Assembly: GCF_003337315.1 (NCBI RefSeq)
Contig: NZ_QPJV01000002.1
Span: 186,001 to 250,000, forward strand
Direction of reading: 5' to 3'
Length of the DNA stretch: 64,000 bases
Source: Vagococcus fluvialis
Lineage (GTDB): Bacteria > Bacillota > Bacilli > Lactobacillales > Vagococcaceae
A model generated the notes under the pieces. It was not told the origin of the DNA. It ran no database searches and saw nothing but the letters and a program-made list of their open reading frames with translations. A program made the position numbers and the translations under genes. Shown one piece after another: positions 1 through 7,660 of the stretch (its first letter is position 1; each line of letters begins with the position of its first letter).

Positions 1-1059
1 GTATTAGTTGCTTCGGTTTTATTTTTAATTTTAGCTTTATCAGGTGCTAGGTCAAAAATTATTAAAGCTATTCCAATGACGGTTAAACATGCGGGAACAG
101 TTGGATTAGGAATTTTTATTGCCTTTGTAAGTTTTAAAAATTCAGGTATTATTGTTCCTGATGAAGGAATGTTTATTACTTTTGGAGGATTCCACAATCC
201 TAATGTTATTATTGCTTTCTTTGGTATTATTACAGCAGCTTTCTTTTTAGTTCGTAAAAATCAATATGCTGTCTTTTTAGGAATGATTGGTGCAGCTTTA
301 TGTGGTTTGTTCATTCGTTTTGGTGCATCAATGGATTGGTTTAATTTAAGTCAAGAGGTCTTAGCGACATTACCGCAACTGCCACAAGGCTCTCCAGTTG
401 TGTTACCAGTTGAGCCGATGAATGCTATGATGAATGAAACATTTATGGTAGCAGTTAAAAACTTAGACAAAATGCTGTCATTAGATTCAATTATTGTTAT
501 TTTAACTTTTTTATTTTTGGATTTCTTTGGAACAGCGACAACTCTTTCAGCAGCTGCTACTCAAGTGTCAGATATTAAACGTGAAAACTTTGAAGATAAC
601 AAACGTATTTACAGTGCGGATGCTTTAGGAACTTTCTTTGGTTCTTTATTTGGTACATCAAGTTTATCTACTTATATTGAGTCAGTATCAGGTATTATTG
701 CTGGTGCAAGAACTGGTTTAATGAGTGTCGTAGTAGCAATTTTATTCTTACTATCAGCATTTTTCTACCCAATGTTATCTCTTGTAACAGCAGCGGTAAC
801 AACACCAGCTATGGTTGTCATTGGTATTTTTATGATGCAAAATATTACGAAAATCAAATGGGATGAAGGATTTGAGGATATCATTCCAGCCTTTTTAACA
901 ATTGTCATGATGCCTTTAACTGGTTCAATCGCTTTAGGTCTAGTGCTAGGGTTCTTATCTTATGAAGTCTGTATGATTTTTGCAGGGCGTACAAAAGAAA
1001 TTCCAAAAGTTATGCATTTTATTACGATTATCTCAATTGCTTATTTATTTACAGTATAA
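1..1059 (+). CDS. NCS2/AzgA-family purine permease, 5' end outside the window
   Basis: Open from the first base of the window with no stop, so the N-terminus is missing; about 352 residues remain of a family that is usually 430-480 residues. The first readable residues (SGARSKIIKAIP, then MTVKHAGTVGLGIFIAF) match the helix-loop pattern of AzgA/PbuG-type hypoxanthine-guanine permeases, and LDFFGTATTL corresponds to the conserved LFDTIGTL segment near the substrate site. At least six hydrophobic helices are visible, so it is an inner-membrane proton symporter for a nucleobase. The exact base (adenine, guanine or hypoxanthine) cannot be told from the sequence. The next gene is a regulator separated by a terminator, so this gene ends its own transcript. 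Confidence 0.85.
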   Translation, partial: VLVASVLFLILALSGARSKIIKAIPMTVKHAGTVGLGIFIAFVSFKNSGIIVPDEGMFITFGGFHNPNVIIAFFGIITAAFFLVRKNQYAVFLGMIGAALCGLFIRFGASMDWFNLSQEVLATLPQLPQGSPVVLPVEPMNAMMNETFMVAVKNLDKMLSLDSIIVILTFLFLDFFGTATTLSAAATQVSDIKRENFEDNKRIYSADALGTFFGSLFGTSSLSTYIESVSGIIAGARTGLMSVVVAILFLLSAFFYPMLSLVTAAVTTPAMVVIGIFMMQNITKIKWDEGFEDIIPAFLTIVMMPLTGSIALGLVLGFLSYEVCMIFAGRTKEIPKVMHFITIISIAYLFTV

Positions 1060-1075
1060 GAGTAAAATTATTTAC

Positions 1076-1110
1076 AAAGCTCATCAATTAATTTTGATGG
1101 GCTTTTGTTT
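1076..1110 (+). terminator. Terminator after purine permease
   Basis: Stem AAAGCTCATCAA / TTGATGGGCTTT followed by a T-rich run, 16 bases after the permease stop codon. Confidence 0.75.
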
Positions 1111-1149
1111 TATCTCCCTTATAATGAGAAAGAGAAGAAGTAAAAGAAG

Positions 1150-2157
1150 TTGTACCAAAATTTGAACGCTCAGCAGAGATTGCTACTTATATTCATGAGA
1201 TTAATGAGTGGTAAAAAAGTAAATAAATATGAACTAATGGAAAAGTTTGATAAGAAGGAATCAACTGTCCAAAGAGATATTGCTAAAATTGAAAGTTTAT
1301 TAGAAGATGAAGTTTACGGTATGGTACCAAAAGATAAAATGAGAATTGAGAGAGATGGAAAAGGAAATTACCAGCTCCTCAAAGAAAATGGTCATTTACT
1401 TAACAATGAACTAACAGATATGGAAATTTTAATGGTTCTAAAAATTCTAGTATCAACTCGTATTATGATTCAAAGTGAGATGAAAAATATTACTTCTAAA
1501 TTGATTGGTTTAAGTAATAATCAAGGTAGATTAAAAAAAGCAATTGCGAATGAGTTATTGCATTATAAAGAGATTTCTGATGAAGCATTGACAGATAAAG
1601 TTACGTTGATTAGTGATGCAATTGTGAATAACCAATTAGTTGAATTTGAATACACTAAAAATAATGAAACAAAAACCTTTCAACGGATTCCATCAAGCAT
1701 TTATTTTTCAGATCTTTATTTTTTTATGATTTCAGCGTCTGAAACTGCTCAAGATGACCGAGAGTTTGAGATGCTAAATAAGTTTAGAATTAATAACATG
1801 AAAAATCTAAGAGTATTATCTTCTAATCATAAAACGAAATACATAGATAAATTTGAAGCAGGTATTTTAAGAAACCAAACTAATTTACCTTTTTTAGGGA
1901 ATCCTATAAAGATGGTGATTGATTTTTATTATGACCCTGTTTATGTCTTGAACAGATTTCCAAATGCGAAGATTATAAAAGTTAATGAGGATGACAGTTT
2001 TCGGATTGAGATGAATGTGAATGATGGTTATGGAACTAAAATGTGGTTATCCAGTCAAAGTCATATGGTTAAAGTAATTTCACCAAAACACATGAGAGAT
2101 TATTTGATACAGGATATGTTAGAAACTTTAAAATTATATGAAATAGAATTATTATAA
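1150..2157 (+). CDS. WYL-domain transcriptional regulator (YafY/DeoR-like HTH)
   Basis: 335 residues. The N-terminal 60 residues form a DeoR-type winged helix-turn-helix (LSGKKVNKYELMEKFD..KESTVQRDIAKIE is the shape, seen at about residues 18-48), and the C-terminal half has the WYL ligand-sensing fold with the LVEFEY strand near residue 170 and a late WCX-like extension. Such proteins bind DNA and respond to nucleic-acid or nucleotide ligands; many sit near defence or stress genes, but here the neighbours are a purine permease and a broken transporter gene. The start is TTG at 1150 behind a purine-rich stretch; TTG at 1162, giving MNAQQRLL, is an equally plausible start and resembles relatives better. 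Its target is unknown. Confidence 0.8.
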   Translation: MYQNLNAQQRLLLIFMRLMSGKKVNKYELMEKFDKKESTVQRDIAKIESLLEDEVYGMVPKDKMRIERDGKGNYQLLKENGHLLNNELTDMEILMVLKILVSTRIMIQSEMKNITSKLIGLSNNQGRLKKAIANELLHYKEISDEALTDKVTLISDAIVNNQLVEFEYTKNNETKTFQRIPSSIYFSDLYFFMISASETAQDDREFEMLNKFRINNMKNLRVLSSNHKTKYIDKFEAGILRNQTNLPFLGNPIKMVIDFYYDPVYVLNRFPNAKIIKVNEDDSFRIEMNVNDGYGTKMWLSSQSHMVKVISPKHMRDYLIQDMLETLKLYEIELL

Positions 2158-2501
2158 CTTTTGTTATTAGACGGTCATATAATGACTGCCGCATAAGATA
2201 TAATATAGCTAACTATAAAAAATTATAGGTTGTTATTAAATAACTCATTAACTACTTAAAAATATCTTTTAAAATTGAGAGATTGATTCCCCATTAATCT
2301 AAACTGATTTTATCTGATTAAGTTATTCCCACAAATACTTAATCAGGATATCAATAAGTACTAGATGGTTATTTGAAACAAGAATAGAAAAGATAAAGCC
2401 TTTCATCTAAAAGCTGATAAAAGGCTTGTTTTTTTGTGTACATATTATCTGAAAGTCGCTATACTACAGGTTATATGAATCTAAAAGGATGTTAGGGATT
2501 A
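2158..2501. other. Intergenic region with two hairpins, no gene
   Basis: 344 AT-rich bases. It holds a perfect 10-bp inverted repeat, CTGATTAAGT / ACTTAATCAG (2314-2323 and 2337-2346, 13-base loop), and a probable terminator at 2396-2441. No open reading frame with a ribosome site was seen. It could be the leader of the broken transporter gene downstream, but no known riboswitch class was recognised. Confidence 0.5.
2396..2441 (+). terminator. Hairpin followed by T-run upstream of ECF gene
   Basis: AAGCCTTT arm near 2397 and AAAGGCTT arm near 2426, followed by seven T. It lies 60 bases before the start of the ECF S-component gene, so it either ends the WYL gene transcript or acts as an attenuator for the transporter gene. 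Confidence 0.6.
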
Positions 2502-3079
2502 ATGATACAAAAACAAAATAATGTAATGATATTAACTTTGTGCGCTTTGGCAATTTGTTTAAATGTCGCAGTTGGCTCATTGATGACACATTTACAAATG
2601 CCATTTTTATTTTTAGATGCAATTGGTACGATTTTTATTGCTTTTAATTTTTCTTTGAAATACGCAATTTTAACAGGGCTTTCCACAAATTTATTACTAG
2701 CAGTTCTTTTTGGACCACTAGCAATTCCTTTTAGTTTGGTTAGTATGACAGTAGCCCTAGTTGCAAATCTTTGTGCTAAAAAAGAAGTAACTTATGAAAG
2801 AGCAATAATCATTGGTATTTTACTTGCAGCAATCGGTGCTTTAGTTAGGCACCTATTAGGGTAGTATTATTTGGAGGCTTTGAAGGCTTGCAAAGAAAGC
2901 CTAGTGATTTATTAGTCATTACATTGAAAGCATCAGGTAGAAAACTTCTAATTGCTTCTTATTGGGGAGCTTTTACTGATAGCTTTTTTGATAAGATATT
3001 TTCTTGTTTATTAGTTGTGTGGTTAGGAAAAAGACCACAACTTAAGCGCTACTTTGCTTTAAATAAAAATAGCCTTTAA
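2502..3079 (+). pseudogene. ECF transporter S component, broken by a frameshift
   Basis: Two reading frames together make one S-component-like membrane protein. The first frame (2502-2864, 120 residues) gives four hydrophobic helices with FLDAIGTIF, typical of CD3073-type ECF S components that capture a vitamin or similar small ligand for an EcfT/A1/A2 module. It then ends at a TAG. Shifting frame at about 2847-2849 continues without a break as APIRVVLFGGFEGLQRKPSD and on to the stop at 3079, which is just what the family shows (a PVR..LFGG..G..SD segment followed by a last helix pair). Together about 190 residues, the usual length. There is no slippery heptamer at the junction, so a real frameshift mutation (or a sequencing error) is more likely than programmed slippage. 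Confidence 0.75.
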
Positions 3080-3160
3080 AGGGTATTTTTTAACTTTATT
3101 TTGTAAGCGTATTCAAAAGTGCTATACTTTTATTAATAGAAGAAAATAGGAGGCTAAAGA

Positions 3161-3454
3161 ATGACAAAAAAAGAACGACTTGCATTTGTTAAGAAGAAAT
3201 CAAAACAAAAGAGGTTTATTATGGAATTTTGTAAACCATTTAGTTTAGAATTATTTGATGAGGATCCTTTATTGAAAAAAGAACTTAATGTTGTACTTTT
3301 CAATGAGGAGCAAACGAAGCTTGAATTGTTCTTAAGAGATGGGATAAGTGTTGAACTGGTGGCTCAGCATATGGAAAAAACATTAGGTATCTCAGTTGAT
3401 GGAATCCGTACAATAGAAAAGGGAAATAGTATTTCTAATTTACTTTTAGCATAA
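3161..3454 (+). CDS. Small uncharacterised protein, 97 aa
   Basis: Not recognised. The protein is charged and soluble, with a Lys-rich N-terminus (MTKKERLAFVKKKSKQKR) and no membrane segment or signal peptide. A strong ribosome site (AGGAGG, 3150-3155) precedes the ATG by a normal distance, and a clear terminator follows directly, so it looks like a genuine monocistronic gene. The preceding AT-rich 80 bases contain the end of the broken ECF gene. No function is proposed. Confidence 0.7.
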   Translation: MTKKERLAFVKKKSKQKRFIMEFCKPFSLELFDEDPLLKKELNVVLFNEEQTKLELFLRDGISVELVAQHMEKTLGISVDGIRTIEKGNSISNLLLA

Positions 3455-3458
3455 ATAC

Positions 3459-3504
3459 AAAGATTGAGGCGAATACTTTGTTGTATTTGACCTCAATCTT
3501 TTTT
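3459..3504. terminator. Bidirectional terminator between convergent genes
   Basis: Arms AAAGATTGAGG (3459-3469) and CCTCAATCTTT (3491-3501), with an inner AATAC/GTATT extension and T-runs on both strands. It serves the small gene on the plus strand and the protease gene on the minus strand. Confidence 0.85.
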
Positions 3505-4414
3505 AGAAATTAAAGATATTTGATTTTTCGATAATGATATTTGTTGGTGTTACAGTGGCTTCCGCAATAGTTGCGTTAGTATTTTTTAGATATTCTTTTA
3601 CTAAATGATAGCCTATTGTATAACCAGCGTTACGAGAGACTCCAACAGGAGAAAATCCTTGTAATTTTGCTACTTCATCTCCATACATATAAGCGGCAAC
3701 TTGCTCAAATCCTTTGACATGACGACCGTCTCTCATGACTTCAATCGTATAGGACATTTCTTCCTCATCATAGTCTTGAATCCAAGGACCACGATACTCT
3801 ATTCCGTAAAGTTCCTCAGCAAAAACCTCAGCTAAGCCTTCGATAACTAAATAATCTTCTACACTAACATTGCCATGGTTAAATGCTTCATAAGTAAAAC
3901 GAATATTGTGGTTAAATTCATGTGCTAGTGCAGATTTTAAACGAGTTTTATTAAACTTATTAGGAAGAACAATTAACAAAATATATCCTGGAATACCGCC
4001 AAAACCACTATAGCCAAGACTTTCCATGAGAATGCTATTTTCAGAATCACCAAGCAAAATATTAAGAGTTACTTCTGATAAGGGAATAGAATAATTAATC
4101 TGATCAAACAGCTTAAGTGAGTCTTGAATGACTTGATTAGCCTCTTCAAAAATATGAGTTTCTTTTAGTAACGGAATATATTCTTCTATTAAACTAAAAT
4201 CTTTCTTAGGTGTCCATATTCCAAGCGTTTCTGAGGCCATCAAACTATCGTATCCACCAATATTTTTAGGCGTTAGTGGCGTATTTAGATAATTCCACAT
4301 AGGTTCAATAGGTTTCATTAACTCATAACGAAAAGAATTTTCTGTTATGGTAGAAGAAAATCCTTTTTGATAAAAATTTAAGGTATCAACTAAATGTAAT
4401 GTTATTTGATTCAT
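3503..4414 (-). CDS. DUF2268 putative zinc-dependent protease (YjaZ-like)
   Basis: 303 residues, starting at ATG with AAGGAGTG upstream. The zinc-site motif HEFNH lies in ALAHEFNHNIRFTYEAF near residue 185, with a downstream glutamate in the LVIEGLAEVFAEELYG segment that would complete a gluzincin-type site. This matches the DUF2268 (YjaZ) family of predicted zinc peptidases found in Bacillus and enterococci. There is no signal peptide or membrane helix, so it is probably cytoplasmic. The natural substrate is not known. It is divergent from the GH1 gene and shares a 100-base intergenic region with it, but the functions look unrelated. Confidence 0.85.
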   Translation of the reverse strand: MNQITLHLVDTLNFYQKGFSSTITENSFRYELMKPIEPMWNYLNTPLTPKNIGGYDSLMASETLGIWTPKKDFSLIEEYIPLLKETHIFEEANQVIQDSLKLFDQINYSIPLSEVTLNILLGDSENSILMESLGYSGFGGIPGYILLIVLPNKFNKTRLKSALAHEFNHNIRFTYEAFNHGNVSVEDYLVIEGLAEVFAEELYGIEYRGPWIQDYDEEEMSYTIEVMRDGRHVKGFEQVAAYMYGDEVAKLQGFSPVGVSRNAGYTIGYHLVKEYLKNTNATIAEATVTPTNIIIEKSNIFNF

Positions 4415-4462
4415 GTGTTTTCACTCCTTTTTTTGTAGTATAATGGTTGACGTAAGGTGAAG

Positions 4463-4476
4463 TGCAAGCGGTATCT
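4463..4476 (+). promoter_or_regulatory. Candidate cre site (CcpA) upstream of GH1 gene
   Basis: TGCAAGCGGTATCT agrees with the cre pattern TGNNANCGNNNNCA at all but the last base. It lies 45 bases before the GH1 start, where CcpA binding would repress or modulate a glycoside gene. Confidence 0.45.
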
Positions 4477-4520
4477 TCATTTAAAGTTATTCTAACGACT
4501 AAATATAAGGAGTTTTGACT

Positions 4521-5894
4521 ATGCTAACATTTCCAAAAGATTTTTTATGGGGCTCAGCAGCCTCAGCACCACAAACTGAAGGTCATGCTTTAGATGGTGG
4601 AAAAACAGCAACAACATGGGATAAGTGGTTTGAATTAAATCCAGAAAAATTTAATGAAAATCAAGGACCAGAAGTGACTTCAAATGTCTATGAGCATTAC
4701 AAAGAAGATATTCAAAGAATGAAAGAAATTGGTATGAATTCATACCGAACATCTATTTCTTGGGCTAGATTATTACCTGATGGTAAAACACTTAATAAAG
4801 AAGCTGTTGCTTTTTATAGAAGTTACTTCCAAGAATTAAGAGATAATGACATCGAGCCCATTATGAACTTATTCCATTTTGATATGCCTTGGTGGTTAAT
4901 GGAAAAAGGTGGTTGGGAAACTCGTGAATCTGTGGATGCTTTTGCTTTCTACGCAAAAACTGCTTTTGAAGAGTTCGGAGATTTGATTAAGAGATGGGCT
5001 ACCTTCAATGAGCCTTTAGTTCATATTGAGTGTGGTTACTTATATGGTTTCCATTACCCAGCAATCGTTGATTTCAAAAAAGCCATTCAAGTAGGCTATC
5101 ACACATTAATGGCTCATGTAAAAGCTGTTGAAGCCTTTAAACAAGGTGGTTTTGAAGGTGAAATCGGAATTATTTTAAACGTGACACCAACTTATGCTAG
5201 AAGTAATGAACCAGCAGATATGGAAGCTAAAAGAAAAGCTGATTTATTAATCATCAAGAGCTTTTTAGATCCTTGTGTCTTAGGTGAAATACCAGCTGAG
5301 TTAAGTCAAATGATTAAAGAAAATGACTTAACACCAGTTACAGTTGAAACAGATAAAGAAGCAATTAAAAATAATTTAGTTGATTACATTGGCATTAACT
5401 ATTATCAACCAATGCGTGTAAAAGCGCCTGTTAGTGTTCAAACACCGGCACAAACGCCAGCAGATTTCTTTTCTTCTTATGATTGGCCAGAAAAAAGAAT
5501 TAATCCTTACCGCGGATGGGAAATTTATCCAGAAGCATTATATGATGTAGCCATGATGATGAAAAATGATTATAACAATATTCCTTGGTACGTTTCTGAA
5601 AATGGTATGGGTGTTGCCGATGAGGAAAGATTCTTAGATGAGAATGGTATGATTCAAGATGATTACCGTATTGATTTCATGAAAGAACATTTAACGCAAC
5701 TTCACAGAGGAATTCAAGAGGGAAGTAGTTGTTTTGGTTACCATACTTGGACTTTTGTTGATTGTTGGTCATGGTTAAATGGTTACCGAAATAGATATGG
5801 ATTTTACCGTGTTGACTTAGATAACAATCTAGAGAGAAGTTTGAAAAAAAGCGGTTTATGGTATAATGATTTAAGTAAAAATAACGGTTTCTAG
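4521..5894 (+). CDS. Glycoside hydrolase family 1 (beta-glucosidase or 6-phospho-beta-glycosidase)
   Basis: 457 residues, the full GH1 length. The acid/base glutamate is in TFNEP (E164) and the nucleophile in YVSENGMG (E360). The ATG at 4521 is chosen because AAGGAG (4507-4512) is 8 bases away; an in-frame TTG at 4515 is too close to it. The enzyme hydrolyses beta-linked glycosides in the cytoplasm. In 6-phospho-glycosidases of this family a Ser-x6-Lys-x-Tyr set near the C-terminus holds the 6-phosphate. Here the set reads S417...N424-R425-Y426, so the lysine is asparagine. No PTS gene is adjacent; instead a ROK kinase follows after 9 bases. This suggests either unphosphorylated substrates or unusual phosphate recognition. 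Confidence 0.9.
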   Translation: MLTFPKDFLWGSAASAPQTEGHALDGGKTATTWDKWFELNPEKFNENQGPEVTSNVYEHYKEDIQRMKEIGMNSYRTSISWARLLPDGKTLNKEAVAFYRSYFQELRDNDIEPIMNLFHFDMPWWLMEKGGWETRESVDAFAFYAKTAFEEFGDLIKRWATFNEPLVHIECGYLYGFHYPAIVDFKKAIQVGYHTLMAHVKAVEAFKQGGFEGEIGIILNVTPTYARSNEPADMEAKRKADLLIIKSFLDPCVLGEIPAELSQMIKENDLTPVTVETDKEAIKNNLVDYIGINYYQPMRVKAPVSVQTPAQTPADFFSSYDWPEKRINPYRGWEIYPEALYDVAMMMKNDYNNIPWYVSENGMGVADEERFLDENGMIQDDYRIDFMKEHLTQLHRGIQEGSSCFGYHTWTFVDCWSWLNGYRNRYGFYRVDLDNNLERSLKKSGLWYNDLSKNNGF

Positions 5895-5903
5895 GAGGCT
5901 TTT

Positions 5904-6764
5904 ATGGGATTAGCGGTTTTTGATATTGGTGGCTCAGCTGTCAAATATGGTTTTTGGAATGAAGAAACATTAACACAACAAGGTCAATTTAAAACACCAG
6001 AAACATTTGAAGAAATGAAAGAAAACTTAAAAAAAGTGATTACGTCATTTGAGGGTGAAGTTGAGGGTGTTGCAATGAGTGCACCTGGAGCAGCTAATGA
6101 TGTGAAACGAGAAATTGAAGGTATCAGCGCTGTACCTTATTTACATAACAGACCAATTTATGATGAATTAGAAAGCTATTTATCTTTACCAGTTACCATT
6201 GAAAATGATGCTAACTGTGCCGGGATTGCAGAAATTGAATTAGGTGCCGGAAAAGATAACCAACATGTTGCCTTTGTTGTTTTAGGAACTGGTGTTGGTG
6301 GCTCAGTCTTTATTAATCGTCAAATTTATAAGGGAGCACATTTATTTGGTGGCGAATTTGGTTTAATGACTAACCGCACAGATAGAACCTTCAGTTCAAA
6401 TGGAACGATTGTTAAAGTGGCTGATAAATATCAACGTTTAACAGCAGAGGTTGTTAATGGGAAAGATATTTTTGAAAAAATCGATCAAGGTGATCCATTA
6501 GCTTTAAAATTATTAAATGATATGTATGATAATGTAGCTAATGCGCTTTATAATATCCAAGTATCCATGGATCCTGAGTTAGTGATTATTGGTGGTGGGG
6601 TTTCTGCAAGACCAGAAATTGCTGATGAAATTAAAATGAGACTGAAATGGTTATTAGATGAACAAGGAGTAAGTTCAATTTTACCAGAAGTGCGTACATG
6701 CCATTTTGCTAATGACGCTAACTTAATTGGAGCAGCAATGAACTTTTATAATAAACAAAAATAA
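5904..6764 (+). CDS. ROK-family sugar kinase (beta-glucoside kinase or glucokinase type)
   Basis: 286 residues. The N-terminal ATP site motif DIGGSAVKYG (residues 6-15) and the second phosphate motif GTGVGGSVF near residue 130 define an ROK kinase, and IENDANCAG holds the catalytic aspartate. The cysteine-rich zinc motif of NagC/Mlc/glucokinase ROK proteins is absent, as in BglK-type beta-glucoside kinases of Listeria and related bacteria. It follows the GH1 gene by 9 bases with its own AGGAGG, so the two form an operon: the kinase probably phosphorylates the disaccharide or the glucose released by the hydrolase. The transporter must be encoded elsewhere. Confidence 0.88.
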   Translation: MGLAVFDIGGSAVKYGFWNEETLTQQGQFKTPETFEEMKENLKKVITSFEGEVEGVAMSAPGAANDVKREIEGISAVPYLHNRPIYDELESYLSLPVTIENDANCAGIAEIELGAGKDNQHVAFVVLGTGVGGSVFINRQIYKGAHLFGGEFGLMTNRTDRTFSSNGTIVKVADKYQRLTAEVVNGKDIFEKIDQGDPLALKLLNDMYDNVANALYNIQVSMDPELVIIGGGVSARPEIADEIKMRLKWLLDEQGVSSILPEVRTCHFANDANLIGAAMNFYNKQK

Positions 6765-6922
6765 GGTTGTCACAGAAGTGTTTAGCTTCAATAAATAAGA
6801 AAGAAATCACGAAAATTGCTTTTCAAATTTTTGTGATTTTTTGCTTATTTCTGCCGAAGCTACTTCTGTGACACCGTTTATTCGCAATGAAAGGAAGTAT
6901 AATTCACTTCTGAGACAACCTT
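6765..6922. repeat. Palindromic intergenic repeat, copy A
   Basis: Nested inverted repeats fill the gap between two convergent genes. The outer arms are AAGGTTGTCACAGAAGTG (from 6765) and its near-complement CACTTCTGAGACAACCTT, one mismatch. An inner pair joins TGTCACAGAAG..TAGCTTC to GAAGCTACTTCTGTGACA. A central stem AAATCACGAAAATTG / CAAATTTTTGTGATTT is followed by T, so it can terminate transcription. A shortened copy lies at 51839-51905. Confidence 0.7.
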
Positions 6923-6925
6923 CTT

Positions 6926-7465
6926 TTAGAATGATGAGTTAGGTTCTTTTAAAAATTGAATTTCTTCTGGCGTAGAGACACGTCCTAAAGTCTCATTTCG
7001 ATGAGGGTAACGACCAAATTTTTTAATAATATCAAAATGACGGTGCTCGAAATCTAGATTATTTTCCAATCCAGGTTCTGAGAATAATTCAACGGCTTTT
7101 TCATGAATAGCAACAGATTCTGAATGCATGAATGGCATGTAAATGAATGCCTTTTCTTCAATAGAAAGTTGATTGAAATCTTCTTGAAGTAAAGCTTCTT
7201 GAGCTAAAATCAAAGCAAGATTGTCGTAAGCAAATGCTTCTTTTGTATCACGAAACATATTACGTGAAAATTGATCGAGAACAATAATTTCTGCTAAACG
7301 TCCCTGAATGCTAGAGCGCCACATATAGGTTTCACCTAAAGCGATTTTGTGATGAATCTCTTTAAATTCTGCAGTAATTCTTTTATCTAACTCATCACTT
7401 TTTTTGAAATGATCTTCAGGTGATAATTCTTTAAACCAAAAATTTAATATTGTTTCAGGTGTCAT
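6926..7465 (-). CDS. DUF924 family protein
   Basis: 179 residues from the ATG at 7465, preferred over an in-frame TTG at 7471 because GGAG is 9 bases from the ATG and only 3-4 from the TTG. The sequence starts ILNFWFKELSPEDHFKKSDELD and includes RLAEIIVLDQFSRNMFR and the YMPFMHSE segment, all hallmarks of the DUF924 (tetratricopeptide-like, all-helical) family widespread in bacteria. No catalytic function has been established for this family. It is a single-gene unit with an inverted-repeat terminator at its 3' side. Confidence 0.85.
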   Translation of the reverse strand: MTPETILNFWFKELSPEDHFKKSDELDKRITAEFKEIHHKIALGETYMWRSSIQGRLAEIIVLDQFSRNMFRDTKEAFAYDNLALILAQEALLQEDFNQLSIEEKAFIYMPFMHSESVAIHEKAVELFSEPGLENNLDFEHRHFDIIKKFGRYPHRNETLGRVSTPEEIQFLKEPNSSF

Positions 7466-7518
7466 AGTCAAATCTCCTTTATAATTAGTACTTTAAGAGT
7501 AACACATAAATAAAAAGA

Positions 7519-7557
7519 AAAAAGCCAGACAAATCATAAAAAATTTGTTTGGCTTTT
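7519..7557. terminator. Hairpin in the DUF924/helD divergent gap
   Basis: Arms AAAGCCAGACAAAT and ATTTGTTTGGCTTT, one G-U pair on the plus strand, T-rich flanks on both strands. It lies between two divergent starts, where no transcript is expected to end; it may be a leader attenuator or a barrier to read-through. Confidence 0.6.
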
Positions 7558-7660
7558 CCTATACGTTAATTATACCTCAAATAGAAAAATATTAATAGAC
7601 TGTATTTTTTATGCTAAAAAGGATAAGATAGATACTCAATTATAAAGGAGTGGATTTTTT

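Noticed and set aside
980-1165. 61-residue plus-strand frame overlapping the end of the purine permease
   Set aside because: Shadow of the permease gene and of the terminator after it.
2843-2866. Programmed frameshift in the ECF gene
   Set aside because: No slippery heptamer, internal ribosome site or following pseudoknot could be seen at the junction.
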